This document shows, piece after piece, positions 48,344-58,752 of a stretch of DNA of 64,000 nt (its first letter is position 1; every line of letters starts with the position of its first letter). The notes beneath the pieces are model-generated. The model was not told the DNA's origin, did no database searches, and worked only from the letters and a program-made list of their open reading frames with translations. Position numbers and translations under genes: made by a program. Source of the stretch: Helichrysum umbraculigerum (taxonomy: Eukaryota; Streptophyta; Magnoliopsida; Asterales; Asteraceae); the NCBI GenBank assembly GCA_949592205.1, contig CATIUR010000005.1, positions 90,264,777-90,328,776 of the forward strand, given 5' to 3'.

Positions 48344-50017
48344 ATGACGACTAGTCAACATGACTGTAAGTTTGGGACAACTTTCAAAAGCCCTGAACCA
48401 ATCTTTCAATCCACATCTTCAGTTCAGTGGCAAAACAAAACCCCTCTTACTCAATCTCTGTCTACTCTACTGTCCACTCTATCCGATTCCTCCTTTAACT
48501 CTCAACAACACTATAACGAAACTTTAATTAACTTCATGGTTGAACAAAATAACGTTAAGTAATAGATTTTCAAGATAAAATTGATGCTTTACTTAGAATT
48601 TCCAAAGATTTGATCAAAAACCTTGAAGTTAGTCTTAAACAATTATTTTCAAAAGTTGAGGAGAGTCAACGGAAAATCGCGATCGGTAACGACATCTTAG
48701 TTGTCACAAGAGGAGGTAAAGAAACCAGAGTTGAACAAACCTCATATAATTCTTCAAATAAACCTTCCACTTCTACTGATCCAGTGCCAAGTGACACCCC
48801 TTTCTCTGCACCCGATCCAGTACCTTCTCAAGTTCCAGAAATCATTCCACGTACTCGAATTCCATTCCCTGGTAGACTTAAGAAGGAGAAGCAGGAAGCG
48901 CAGTTTGGGAAATATCTTGAGATGTTTAAAAGCCTGCACTTAAACGCTAGATTATTAGATGCTTTAGTAGAAATGCCCAGTTGTGCAAAATTCTTCAAAG
49001 AACTTCTTTCAAATAAAGAAAAATTAAGGCAATTAGTTAATATACCCTTAGATGCTGAATGCTCTGCAATCATGTTACATGGCCTTCCACCAAAACTAGG
49101 AGATACTGGCCGTTTCACTATTCCTTGTTACCTTCAAAATATCCAAGTTAGTAATGCCTTAGCTGACCTAGGTGCTAGTGTCAACCTTATGCCTTACTCA
49201 CTATATAAGAAACTAGGACTAGGAGAACTGCTACCCACACAAATGACCATCCAATTAGCCGATAGATCAGTTAAACTCCCTCGGGGGATTACTGAAGATA
49301 TTATGGTTAGAGTAGGTAAATTCATCTTCCCAGTTGACTTTGTCATTATGGATATTGAGGAAGACGCCCACGTTCCCCTCATCCTTGGCAGACCTTTCCT
49401 AAACACTGCCAAGGCTGTTATTGACGTAAACGAAAAATCTTTAAAACTGAGGGTCGAAACAGAGGAAGTCACCTTTAATGTCGATAAACTGATGAAACAA
49501 CCTGTGGGAGAAGATCTTGGTCTTGTGGATTCCATGCAAGAAGTATATGACGAGCATTTGGAGGAGATTCTAGCAGTTAGCAATCCCGACCTTCTTCCCA
49601 ACACGGTCATCACTACGAGGAGACTATGCCAGGACGATGCCGGACTCTGCTCAGCTATCTCTGACAAACCAGCACACTCTGGGGAGCTGCTATTTCCTTT
49701 ATCTGAAACGAAGTATCCTCTTGCACCGCCTATCAGCACTTTCACGAACAACTCCTTTGTTGCTGTTCCTTTAGGCAAAGGCATTCCTCTACCAATATTA
49801 AAAAGGGGTCAAGCTGATTTATCTCCTTCAGTAGCTGAAATTCTCAAATCTTTTGAGGAGATGGAATCAGAAATCTCAGCTAAGCCGTAACTATCTGAAG
49901 GTTGTGCGCCACAAAATCCAGAAATCACCAAAAGTACATCTTCAACGGCTCAATTTCAGAGGTTTGCATTCACCGACGACAACAAAATCATCATTACTGA
50001 AGATAATGCAACTTCCT
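48344..50017 (+). pseudogene. Athila-like Gag fragment and aspartic protease
   Basis: A first frame of 72 codons starts at 48344. It ends at a stop near 48560 and the sequence goes on in another frame (48570-49890), consistent with a one-base frameshift. The second part has a Pro/Ser-rich linker, a conserved segment (FGKYLEMFKSLHLN) and an aspartic protease domain with DLGAS near 49165 and LGRPF near 49390. The usual large Gag core and zinc knuckle are missing, suggesting an internal deletion. A stop at 49888-49890 is followed by about 40 further sense codons up to the Copia insertion, where the frame resumes at 62468. Confidence 0.8.
50013..50017. repeat. Target duplication of the Copia element, left copy
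   Basis: TTCCT; the second copy is 62467-62471. Taking out the element restores an uninterrupted reading frame in the Athila-like sequence. Confidence 0.93.
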
Positions 50018-50426
50018 TGATTGTCCCTAACCTTGGATCTAGTACGAACCGAGTCAATCAATTGATGGCGGAAACAACAATTGACTAATCAAACAATTAC
50101 ACGAATAACAATACGCAATGAATATCAAATGAAACGTATTATATTCAGTAATAATCGGTCAGATTACAGAGATTTCGACTAATTGCGTCTAGGGTTTCGT
50201 CAACCCTAAAACAGAAAACATAAAACGAATTTATACAAAATCTGGCACCTGCGACGTCGCACGCTACGTCGCAGGCCCAAGCCCATGCGACGTTGGCTAC
50301 GTCGCAGGCCCAAAACCTGACGTCGCACCTGCGACGTTGCACGCTACGTCGCAGGAGTCAGGAATGCTAATTCTAATTACAAACTACGAGCTAGACCAAC
50401 TGACAGACACTAAACATGTACTAACA
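50018..50426 (-). repeat. 3' LTR of the Copia element (409 bp)
   Basis: Longer than its partner by 80 bp, all inside the GCGACGTC/TACGTCGC array at 50251-50352. Dyads with six-base spacers lie at 50251-50272 and 50331-50352. Confidence 0.93.
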
Positions 50427-50435
50427 AACTCCCCC
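50427..50435 (-). promoter_or_regulatory. Polypurine tract of the Copia element
   Basis: Reads GGGGGAGTT on the minus strand, directly next to the 3' LTR. Confidence 0.8.
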
Positions 50436-50466
50436 GTGTCTTCAGCTTGGTCTTCAAAAATCTTCT

Positions 50467-53130
50467 TTAAACCCAGCCCACAGGAAACTGGCCATCAGCA
50501 TGAATTCCATTTGCTACGCAAACAGTAACAACATTGTAAAACTGCTGTGCTAAACGTCTGTTGAATTCATTCTTCTGACCAACACGAATTCGATTATCAT
50601 AGAGTTTTCTTAAATCTTTTTCATGAAAATTAATCAAACTCATCGGATCATATAGTCTAAACGTTGCTTGCTTCAAATTCCATATACCTCCAACTTCTGG
50701 CCACGGTTCAGAATCTGGAACGAAAGTAATAACCGCTTCGCCAGTCTGTGGATCAAGTTCCCATTTTACAAGTCTTCTCAGAAAATAATAAGGAACTGAT
50801 TCCAGAGGTATCTCAGTCAAACATTTAGCAGGCGAATAGTGAACTTTAACCAAAGGCTTCCTGGTGACTGGATCAATCTTTTTCTTCCACGTATACCGAG
50901 TTCCCAACGTCGGCTTCAATTTCGAATAAGTCTTCGATAATACTTCCCGACGTAGACTTCTCTGAATGAACTCAGCATAATCATTCTAGAAAGGATTAAT
51001 CAATTTAAGCTGAGCTAATCGATTAATCTCTCCTTTTGGCAACGTGCTCAATCTATCAAAACGCATTCTGAAATACTGAACTCCATCTTCTCTCTTTATC
51101 ATAAACAGATTCCTCTGACACTTCCAGCTTTTAATAACACCGGTATAATTTCGACTAACCCGATACACTTGACATTTAACTGGAATAGGAACTGGATTTC
51201 GTCCCTTAGGCCACCATTTCTTATTTCTCTCTCTCTTTTCTTCAGCAGTTAATTTCTTCGCTGCTGAGTCCGGTGCCTGTGTCTCTGAAGCTGGAGTTGC
51301 AGCAGAACTTGATTCTCCATGTTGAGCTTTATCAGGACTCTCGTCTTCACTTGAATCAGATTCTATAATTGGTGCATCATCATAAGCTTCCCCAGATTGT
51401 GCATCATCATACGTTTCATCTGCATTCAACTGTTCCTCTTCAATCGAGACATCCTCGTTCATCTCAAAAACATTCTCTGTTTCTTCCTCAGAGCCAACTC
51501 CACTGGCCATCCTCTGAATAAATGATAAGTCAGCGAATGAGTAATCAACTGCCAGCGGTCTCGGTTGCCCTGGAATATCATCAACACAGAAATAATCCAA
51601 AAGAGAAATATTTTCATTAACATTTTCAATTACAGGGTTGGGATTTACAGACGCAGGTTCACTTGACTCTAAAGTGGGTATCCCAGACCCAGACTCCCCC
51701 GAGGCAAGTAACCTGCCTTCCAAAACATTAACCCTAAGCTTCGTTTCCTCAAGCTCCTTAGATTGGACCTCGATCAACGCAGCTTGTTCAGCAATCTTCT
51801 CGTCTTGAGCCTCCAGCTTTTGCTTCATCTGCTGCATATCTTCCATAATCTTTTGCATGAAAGCTGGAGTCGGTTGAATCTCAAAAGCATCTTGCTGCTG
51901 TGGATTGACTGGAGCTCGTGTTGACGAAGAACGACGAACACGACGTCTCGGTTGATAAGTCTCATCAGCAGGATCATCACCGTCACGTGTACATTTTCCC
52001 TTATCCCTTGGAGGTACATACTTACGTCCTGCCCGGATCCGACGCTGAATTCTCAGATATCTGAATGAATCGGAAAGCCTGATACGTTCCATCTCAGAGG
52101 GATGCGGAACAGTACCATCCGAATGCTCAGGCGTCGGACCCCCATCCTGAGGACCTACATTGACTGGTTCTTCAGAATCAGAACTCTCGACCGTGTCGTG
52201 AGATGCTGGATTGTCCGAATCCACATGCCCGAACTGCTCAATGTTCTCCAAAATAGCCTCCACATGCTCCCCCGCAGCTTGAACAGGAACGTTCATGAGT
52301 GGTTGCTGCGGTTGCTGTGGTGCTGGAACATCCATATACTGAGGATCTGGGGGCGGTACATAATTTTCATCCACAATAGCACCAAATAAAGGAACATCCC
52401 TTGGTGCCTCGACCCCTTTCTCATACCCTGCACAAATAGTGAAAATCCGACTCATCATCGGTGAAATCTTGAGCGGCTGATCGATATCACCCTGTGCCTG
52501 AAGCTCCGGATGATGACGATTGATGTGCAACTGTACAAATCTTGGATATAAAATCCATTTCTGATCCCCGGCATTTGCATTATCAACCATAGCCCTGAAG
52601 ATAAATCCCGAGAAGTTGAACGGCTTGTTATATACCAACGCTAACATAGCAGAAGCCAGACTTCGGCTCATCCCATCCGTTCCACCTTTCCTATTCCCTA
52701 AGCAAACAATGATCACATGCATCAAATATCGCCAGACGCGTGTGAGATTCGCTTTTCTATACTGATCAGAGGGAATCCCGGGATATCCTATCCGTTGCAT
52801 AGCTCCGGTAACGAAAATATGATCAAAACCGACAGGCATATCCGGTTGATCATTCAGCTGTAAAAGTTCCCGAATGCTCTGTTCTGTAATAGTGATCTCC
52901 GTACCCAGAACGGTAGAGACCAATCGTCTAACGTCGTTTTCAGTAACGACAGTTGCGTTTCTCCAAAAAGGGTTGATCAGATTTCCAAATGCCATAGTGT
53001 TGTCGGAAATGGCATGGAATACCCTTGAAGGTCTCAAAAACGCGATCATCTGACGATACGGTGCAGCTTTATCAGAAGTGTCAGTAAGGTAAGCAGCCGT
53101 ATTATGACGAGCTTCAAAAATCAAATCCAT
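50467..53130 (-). pseudogene. Copia ORF3: large coiled-coil protein of unknown function, one in-frame amber stop
   Basis: From the first ATG (53130, MDLIFEARHN) the frame runs 714 codons to a TAG at 50986-50988. It then continues in the same frame for 172 codons to TAA at 50467, so the full product would be about 887 residues. The N-terminal 240 residues form a conserved-looking domain (NPFWRNA, ITITEQSIRELLQL, YPRFVQLHINR) like hypothetical proteins I recall from Asteraceae retroelements. Then come a Pro/Asp/Glu-rich linker, a basic stretch, a strong coiled coil (about 450-505), an acidic region and a basic C-terminal domain. No signal peptide or membrane helix is evident, so it is not an obvious envelope protein. 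A splice acceptor lies three bases before the ATG. Function unknown. Confidence 0.75.
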
Positions 53131-53132
53131 AT

Positions 53133-53160
53133 CTGCAAAAACAGAAACAGATTGCAACTC
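53133..53160 (-). promoter_or_regulatory. Predicted splice acceptor before ORF3
   Basis: On the minus strand, CTGTTTCTGTTTTTGCAG is followed by AT and the ORF3 ATG. A pyrimidine-rich tract ending TTTTTGCAG is a near-ideal plant 3' splice site, suggesting ORF3 is translated from a spliced subgenomic RNA. Confidence 0.6.
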
Positions 53161-53221
53161 GAAAAAGGTTAGAAAAAATGTTACATTTTTAAACAAAACC
53201 TCTTCAAATTCCCTGGAACTA

Positions 53222-53994
53222 GCGACGTAGCACCGTACGTCGCATAACACAGAGCGACGTAGAACTGTACGTCGCTAAAATTCAAAATAAATTGAAAAGC
53301 GACGTAAGGCCTGACGTCGCAGAAAATTCAAGCGACGTCAAGGGGGACGTCGCATTTTGCAATTTATTGTGAATTTAATCACTTTAATTAAAACAGCGAC
53401 GTAGAGTGGTACGTCGCATCGGACGTCGCAGTAAAAGCGACGTAGGGATGGGCAACGTAGGAAATTAATAATAATTAAATAAAGCGACGTAGGCCACGAC
53501 GTCGCAGCGTACGTCGCACTGACGAACAGGCGTCCCCAACCCAGAAACCCTAACCCTCGAATTTAGGGGTTTTCAAAATCAATCACACTACAAGGTGCGG
53601 CTAACGATGGTGATCACGAAAACATAAGTTATAATAGTTATAACATCCAATTAACCATCGAATTTAACCCAAAACCGAAACCCTTTAAACCCGTATCACA
53701 TATATAGCAATTAAACGTAATATACACGGTGAAAAAAGGTGAATATGGTACCTAAGTGTGCGGAATAACGAGTAGATCAAAACTACGTAAGTGAATCGGA
53801 ATGAAAACAGCTACAAATCACGAAAATTGCTCGAAAATTGCTACGTCGCAAATCGCCACTGGTACGTCGCAGGCTACGTCGCACGTGAATAGTGAATAGT
53901 GTGACGGTTTACGTCGCAGTCGAGACTATATATAGTCTAACCCTATGTGCGACGTAGGCTGGGACGTCGCAGGCGACGTAGAGCTGGACGTCGC
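53222..53994. repeat. Dyad array in the pol-ORF3 spacer
   Basis: Eight dyads with six-base spacers begin at 53222, 53254, 53299, 53332, 53396, 53484, 53949 and 53973; unpaired copies lie between (for example near 53845-53885). The second half reads TACGTCGC or GACGTCGC. Spacer bases differ from dyad to dyad, so this is not a simple satellite. Confidence 0.9.
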
Positions 53995-55194
53995 ATAGAG
54001 CAGTTTTGATGCAATTTTGACATTTTCAAACCGTTTACTCGTTATTTTAGCAAATAATTTCCAAATAACTCGTGACTTGGGAAAAATAACGCAGAATAAA
54101 AATAAAGCATAAAACTAAAAAATCTTTTTGGTATTTTCTTTAATTTTACAAAAAGTAAAAAATAAACAAAATAAAATAACTAACACTCTATTTTTGGTGA
54201 CGGAGTTGAGTTGTCTGATTAGGGATCATATCGGAATAACATGCATTTATTAGGAATAGTAAGTGTTATTTCGATCATCAGTATATTTGTCCACTTTAAA
54301 TTTACGTGGCACATTTAAAACACCTGTTATAAAAATTATTTCAAAAACGATTATTGGTATTGTTTGACCACCTAAACACGTTACATCCGTGTCTGTGAGT
54401 TAAACTTTTATTGTGAGTATGAATATTAATTTTGAGAGACCTATTATATGATATACTGATAAACTTCAGTAAAACAAACACTGCATATTCACACAAGGTA
54501 GAGATTACAAGACCAAGTTTATCTCGGTTTTCTCGTAACATACACTTGATATTTATATTTAGGCATACATCAAACCGACTATGAAGATACTAGTGGCCCC
54601 AGATCTGTACAAAGTACAACAGAGGGTCCCTTAGTATGAACATAACAAGTTTGAGACTATTTGCATAACTAATGGATTCAGGTCTGTATGTGAGTACAAC
54701 AATAGTCACCATTAGTTAGGCGAATAATCATATTATCACTATATGCCCATTTTACATTTACATAATTATGACAGTGTATGATAGTACTTCCATTTATCAA
54801 TTAAGACTTATGTCATACATCATATAACATTTTTCTCAAAGTAATAGACAAGTATTTAAATTACTTCTTAATATCTCAGAGACCGGTGTGTACCATGCCT
54901 ACCAATACATCGTATGATGAAGATAATTTAGATAAAAACTGTTTTAAGTGTGTCAGATAAACCTACTGACACATCCAAGATAAACCTTAAAATTCCATTT
55001 TGTGCATGTCACCCGATGTACTATCATATCCCAAGTTGTTTACAGACACAACTTCAACGTCTATTTTAAAAATGTAGCAACCTTGCTTTTTCTTTAATAC
55101 TAAAGAGTATAAAGAGTGGCTGTTGCGATAATTTTTATTATTATTTTTTTTTTATTATTATTTTTTTTTAATACTTAAAAATCCAAGTCACAAA
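53995..55194 (-). other. Non-coding part of the pol-ORF3 spacer
   Basis: AT-rich sequence between the array and the end of pol, with T-rich runs at 55130-55170. No gene or further repeat recognised. Confidence 0.5.
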
Positions 55195-58100
55195 TCATTT
55201 CTTTGACTGAAAGAACCTTAAACCTATCAGATTGACCAGTTCAATAAAATGTGATCGCAAAAAGGCTTTTGTGAAAAGGTCCGCACACTGCTTAAGGGTC
55301 TCTATATGTACGACATCTATAAGGTGTTTCTCAAAGCAATCCCGTATAAAGTGGAACCTAAGTTCAATATGTTTGGTCTTAGAGTGCTGTACGGGATTGT
55401 GAGTTATAGATATAGCAGCTGTATTATCTATATAAATAGGAGTCATAGAGAGATTGAACCCGTAATCACGCAGCTGATGCTGAATCCAGAGAACTTGAGA
55501 ACAGCAACTTGCAGCAGCAACATACTCGGCTTCAGCTGTGGAAATAGCAACCGCAGTCTGCTTTTTGCACTGCCAAGAAACTAAGCGCGATCCAAGGAAC
55601 TGACATCCTCCAGTAGTTGACTTCATATCTATCTTGCAGCCACCAAGATCCGAATCCGAATAGGCAGTTAACTCGAAGTTTTTCTCGTTTGAATACCATA
55701 GACCCAGAGATGGCCTAAAAGCGAGATATCCAAAAATGCGTTTTACTGCCTTCATATGAGACACCTTCGGATTTGCTTGAAATCGTGAGCAGAGAGAAAC
55801 AGCAAACACTATATCTGGTCTTGAGGCAGTCAGGTACATGAGAGAGCCTATCATTGAGCGATAGTCTTTCTCCTTGCAATCTTCATCGTCCTCATTAGGT
55901 CCAAGATTGTGTCTTGCTTCAATTGGAGTGCCGTAGTGTTTACAGTTGAGCAATTCATATCGCTTTAACATGTCAGTGACATATTTTGACTGGTGGATAT
56001 ATATTCCATTATCAGATTGCTCAACCTGTAGCCCCAGAAAGAACGTGAGTTCCCCCATAGCACTCATTTCAAACTCAGATTTCATCAGTCCTTCAAAATC
56101 TTTGCACAACTGATCATTAGTTGATCCAAAAAAAATGTCGTCCACATAGACCTGCACAAGTAACAAATCCGCTCCTTCCCATTTGGTGAAAAGCGTGCTA
56201 TCAATCTGTCCTCTGTCAAAACCATTCTGCAGCAAGTACTTGGCAAGTCGCTCATACCAAAGTCGAGGAGATTGATGAAGACCATACAAAGCTTTCTTCA
56301 GTTTGCAAACATGATTAGGATGCTTTGGGTCTTCAAAACCTGGAGGTTGACACACATAAATCACTGCGTCGACATCTCCATAAAGAAAGGCACACTTCAC
56401 GTCAAGTTGATACACACGGAATCCTTTAAAAGAAGCATAAGCTAGAAAAATCCGAATTGATTCCAAACGAGCAACAGGAGCGAAAACTTCATCATAGTCA
56501 ATACCCTCTAATTGACTATATCCTTGAACTACCAGACGGGCTTTGTTTCGAATAACAGCCCCACGATCATCCATTTTGTTACGGAAAACCCAACGAGTAC
56601 CCGTCAAGTGAGCACCCTTGGGTAGAGGAACAATTTCCCAAACATTCATCTTGTTTATTTGCTGTAGTTCCTCCTGCATAGCCTCGACCCAAGATGGATC
56701 CTTTAAGGCTTGTTCAACCTTTTTAGGTTCAATTTGAGACAAATGACATGAATCGATATGAGCTATAAGTCCCAAAAGTTGCTGAGCTGAAGTCTGCTTT
56801 GCTTGCTGTCGTGTTTGAACAGATGCATGAGGATCACCAATGATATTATCAATGGGTTGATCCTTATGTATACGAGTTTCTGGTATGGCACCTGGCACAA
56901 GATTCACACCTAGATTGTTCAAATCTCCCTCAGTTTCGGGAGTAGCAGCAGACTCAGGAATGGCTATCTCTTCTTCTTCTACTTCATCTTCATGAGAAAA
57001 TAAGTGAGAGTAGGCCATTGTTTCCTCCATTTCATCTTCTTCTTGAGGTTCCTCTAAAGGAGGCATGTTTGGATCATATGGAAGCTCCTTTGTGTAGGTA
57101 TAGACTGTTTTAGAAGGAGCAGCCGAAGATGATGGAGTAGGAGATGGTGTTGATGGTGGTGATTTGGTAGTTGTTTGTGGTTGTGTGGGTGGTTGTGTAG
57201 GTGTAGGTGTAGTTTGTGGAGGTGTAGGATTAGTCGGTGGAGGTTCGGGTGTTGCATTGGGAGATGGGTCGGATGGTTTATTAGTAACAGGTGTATCTTG
57301 AGTAAGATCAAGCTCATGAAGTATAGAAACCAATTCTTCCGTTTCGTCTTCTTCCGGAATATTGAAAGAGTTGAAGAGGTTTCCATAGTTGAAAAACCAA
57401 TCCGGACCCGTTCCTTGAGGAGGTTCCGTATACCTTAAACATTTCACTTCAAAATGCTCCTCAATCTGATTCGATGATTTGTTAAAGACTCTTTTGTTCG
57501 GAGAGTTGACTGAATATCCAAGAAAAATCCCTTCAACAGCCTTATCACCAAACTTAGAGACCTTATCTTTTGTTATCATGATCAGGCATGGACAACCAAA
57601 TGGTTCTAGGAACTGCAGATTTGGCTTACGGTTATTGAAAAGTTCATAACACGTTTTGTTCCTTTTCTTAACCGTGAGTACTCTGTTGAGAACATAACAG
57701 GCAGTATTAACTGCCTCAGCCCAGAATATGATTGGTAACTTGGAGTCAGCTAACATAGTCCGAGCTGTCTCGATTATTGTCCTGTTCTTCCTTTCTGCAA
57801 CTCCATTCTGTTGTGGAGTCCTCGGAGCACTAAATTGATGGTCAATACCTCTTGTAGCACAAAACAATTCGAGAGTTGAGTTCTTGAACTCAGTTCCATT
57901 GTCGCTTCGTATCCTTTTCACCTTCAAGTTGCACAGATTTGCCAAATTGTCCAACAAATACACCAGAATCTCAGGAGTTTCCCCTTTTGTGGTCAAAAAA
58001 TAAACCCACGAAAACCTTGAGTAGTCATCAGTAACTACCAAGCAGTAAGACCGACCACCAATGCTCTTTGTAGAAACTGGACCGAAAAGATCCATATGCA

Positions 58101-58752
58101 GTAGTTCCAATGGAGCATTTATGGAATTCACCTGCTTAGACTTATGGGACTTCTTACGTAGCTTTCCTTTTTGGCAGGAGATACAGTCATCCATTAAAGC
58201 AAATGACTGTTTCGGAACTCCTAGCACTAGGTCATTTTTGGTCAAGAAATTCATTTTTCGGAAATGAATATGTCCCATTCGTCTGTGCCAAAGCAGTGAT
58301 TCCTTTTCAGAAGCCTTAGACAAGAGACACGTATACTCGTTCGATGTCTCAACAGTTCTCATATTCAAAATGTATGTGTCATCCTTTCTTGGTGCTCTCA
58401 GTAACACCCATTCTTCCGGAATGACATAACCAGGCTTCAATATCACACACTCTGTCTTTGTGAACGCAGTTGTATAATCCTTATCACAGACCTGTGAAAT
58501 ACTTAGCAAGTTGTGCGTAAGCTGTTCCACGTAGTTCACATTTTCGAAACTAACATTGCCGTTAGTTAACGTTCCTTTTCCAGAAATAGTTCCCCCAGAA
58601 TCTCCAGCAAAGGCAACATAACCTCCTGCATGTGGTTTAATATCCACAAGTAAGGATACATCGCCTGTCATATGTCGCGAGCAGCCACTGTCCAAATACC
58701 ATTCACTATCTTTAACACGTTCTGACTGCTGCAACACACAAACGAAAGGAGA
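55195..58752 (-). CDS. Copia Pol (protease, integrase, RT, RNase H)
   Basis: Same frame as gag, separated from it by one TAA at 58753-58755; no ATG opens it, so expression needs readthrough or the stop is a mutation. Numbering from codon 58737: protease DSG at 16-18; integrase HHCC finger 151-188 with catalytic Asp216, Asp279 and Glu315 (SDNGTEF, GVAERKNRT); a Pro/Thr-rich linker (485-545); reverse transcriptase from about 695 with YVDD at 864-867; RNase H near 1050-1170 (STAEAEYVA, HSKTKHIEL). The order protease-integrase-RT identifies Ty1/copia. No internal stop or frameshift. Confidence 0.94.
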   Translation of the reverse strand, partial: SPFVCVLQQSERVKDSEWYLDSGCSRHMTGDVSLLVDIKPHAGGYVAFAGDSGGTISGKGTLTNGNVSFENVNYVEQLTHNLLSISQVCDKDYTTAFTKTECVILKPGYVIPEEWVLLRAPRKDDTYILNMRTVETSNEYTCLLSKASEKESLLWHRRMGHIHFRKMNFLTKNDLVLGVPKQSFALMDDCISCQKGKLRKKSHKSKQVNSINAPLELLHMDLFGPVSTKSIGGRSYCLVVTDDYSRFSWVYFLTTKGETPEILVYLLDNLANLCNLKVKRIRSDNGTEFKNSTLELFCATRGIDHQFSAPRTPQQNGVAERKNRTIIETARTMLADSKLPIIFWAEAVNTACYVLNRVLTVKKRNKTCYELFNNRKPNLQFLEPFGCPCLIMITKDKVSKFGDKAVEGIFLGYSVNSPNKRVFNKSSNQIEEHFEVKCLRYTEPPQGTGPDWFFNYGNLFNSFNIPEEDETEELVSILHELDLTQDTPVTNKPSDPSPNATPEPPPTNPTPPQTTPTPTQPPTQPQTTTKSPPSTPSPTPSSSAAPSKTVYTYTKELPYDPNMPPLEEPQEEDEMEETMAYSHLFSHEDEVEEEEIAIPESAATPETEGDLNNLGVNLVPGAIPETRIHKDQPIDNIIGDPHASVQTRQQAKQTSAQQLLGLIAHIDSCHLSQIEPKKVEQALKDPSWVEAMQEELQQINKMNVWEIVPLPKGAHLTGTRWVFRNKMDDRGAVIRNKARLVVQGYSQLEGIDYDEVFAPVARLESIRIFLAYASFKGFRVYQLDVKCAFLYGDVDAVIYVCQPPGFEDPKHPNHVCKLKKALYGLHQSPRLWYERLAKYLLQNGFDRGQIDSTLFTKWEGADLLLVQVYVDDIFFGSTNDQLCKDFEGLMKSEFEMSAMGELTFFLGLQVEQSDNGIYIHQSKYVTDMLKRYELLNCKHYGTPIEARHNLGPNEDDEDCKEKDYRSMIGSLMYLTASRPDIVFAVSLCSRFQANPKVSHMKAVKRIFGYLAFRPSLGLWYSNEKNFELTAYSDSDLGGCKIDMKSTTGGCQFLGSRLVSWQCKKQTAVAISTAEAEYVAAASCCSQVLWIQHQLRDYGFNLSMTPIYIDNTAAISITHNPVQHSKTKHIELRFHFIRDCFEKHLIDVVHIETLKQCADLFTKAFLRSHFIELVNLIGLRFFQSKK

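Noticed and set aside
50467..53130. Calling Copia ORF3 an envelope gene
   Set aside because: Position fits, but no signal peptide, membrane helix or fusion-like region is visible.
53131..53250. Extension of ORF3 upstream of the ATG at 53130
   Set aside because: The extension has no ATG, runs through the dyad array and crosses the splice acceptor.
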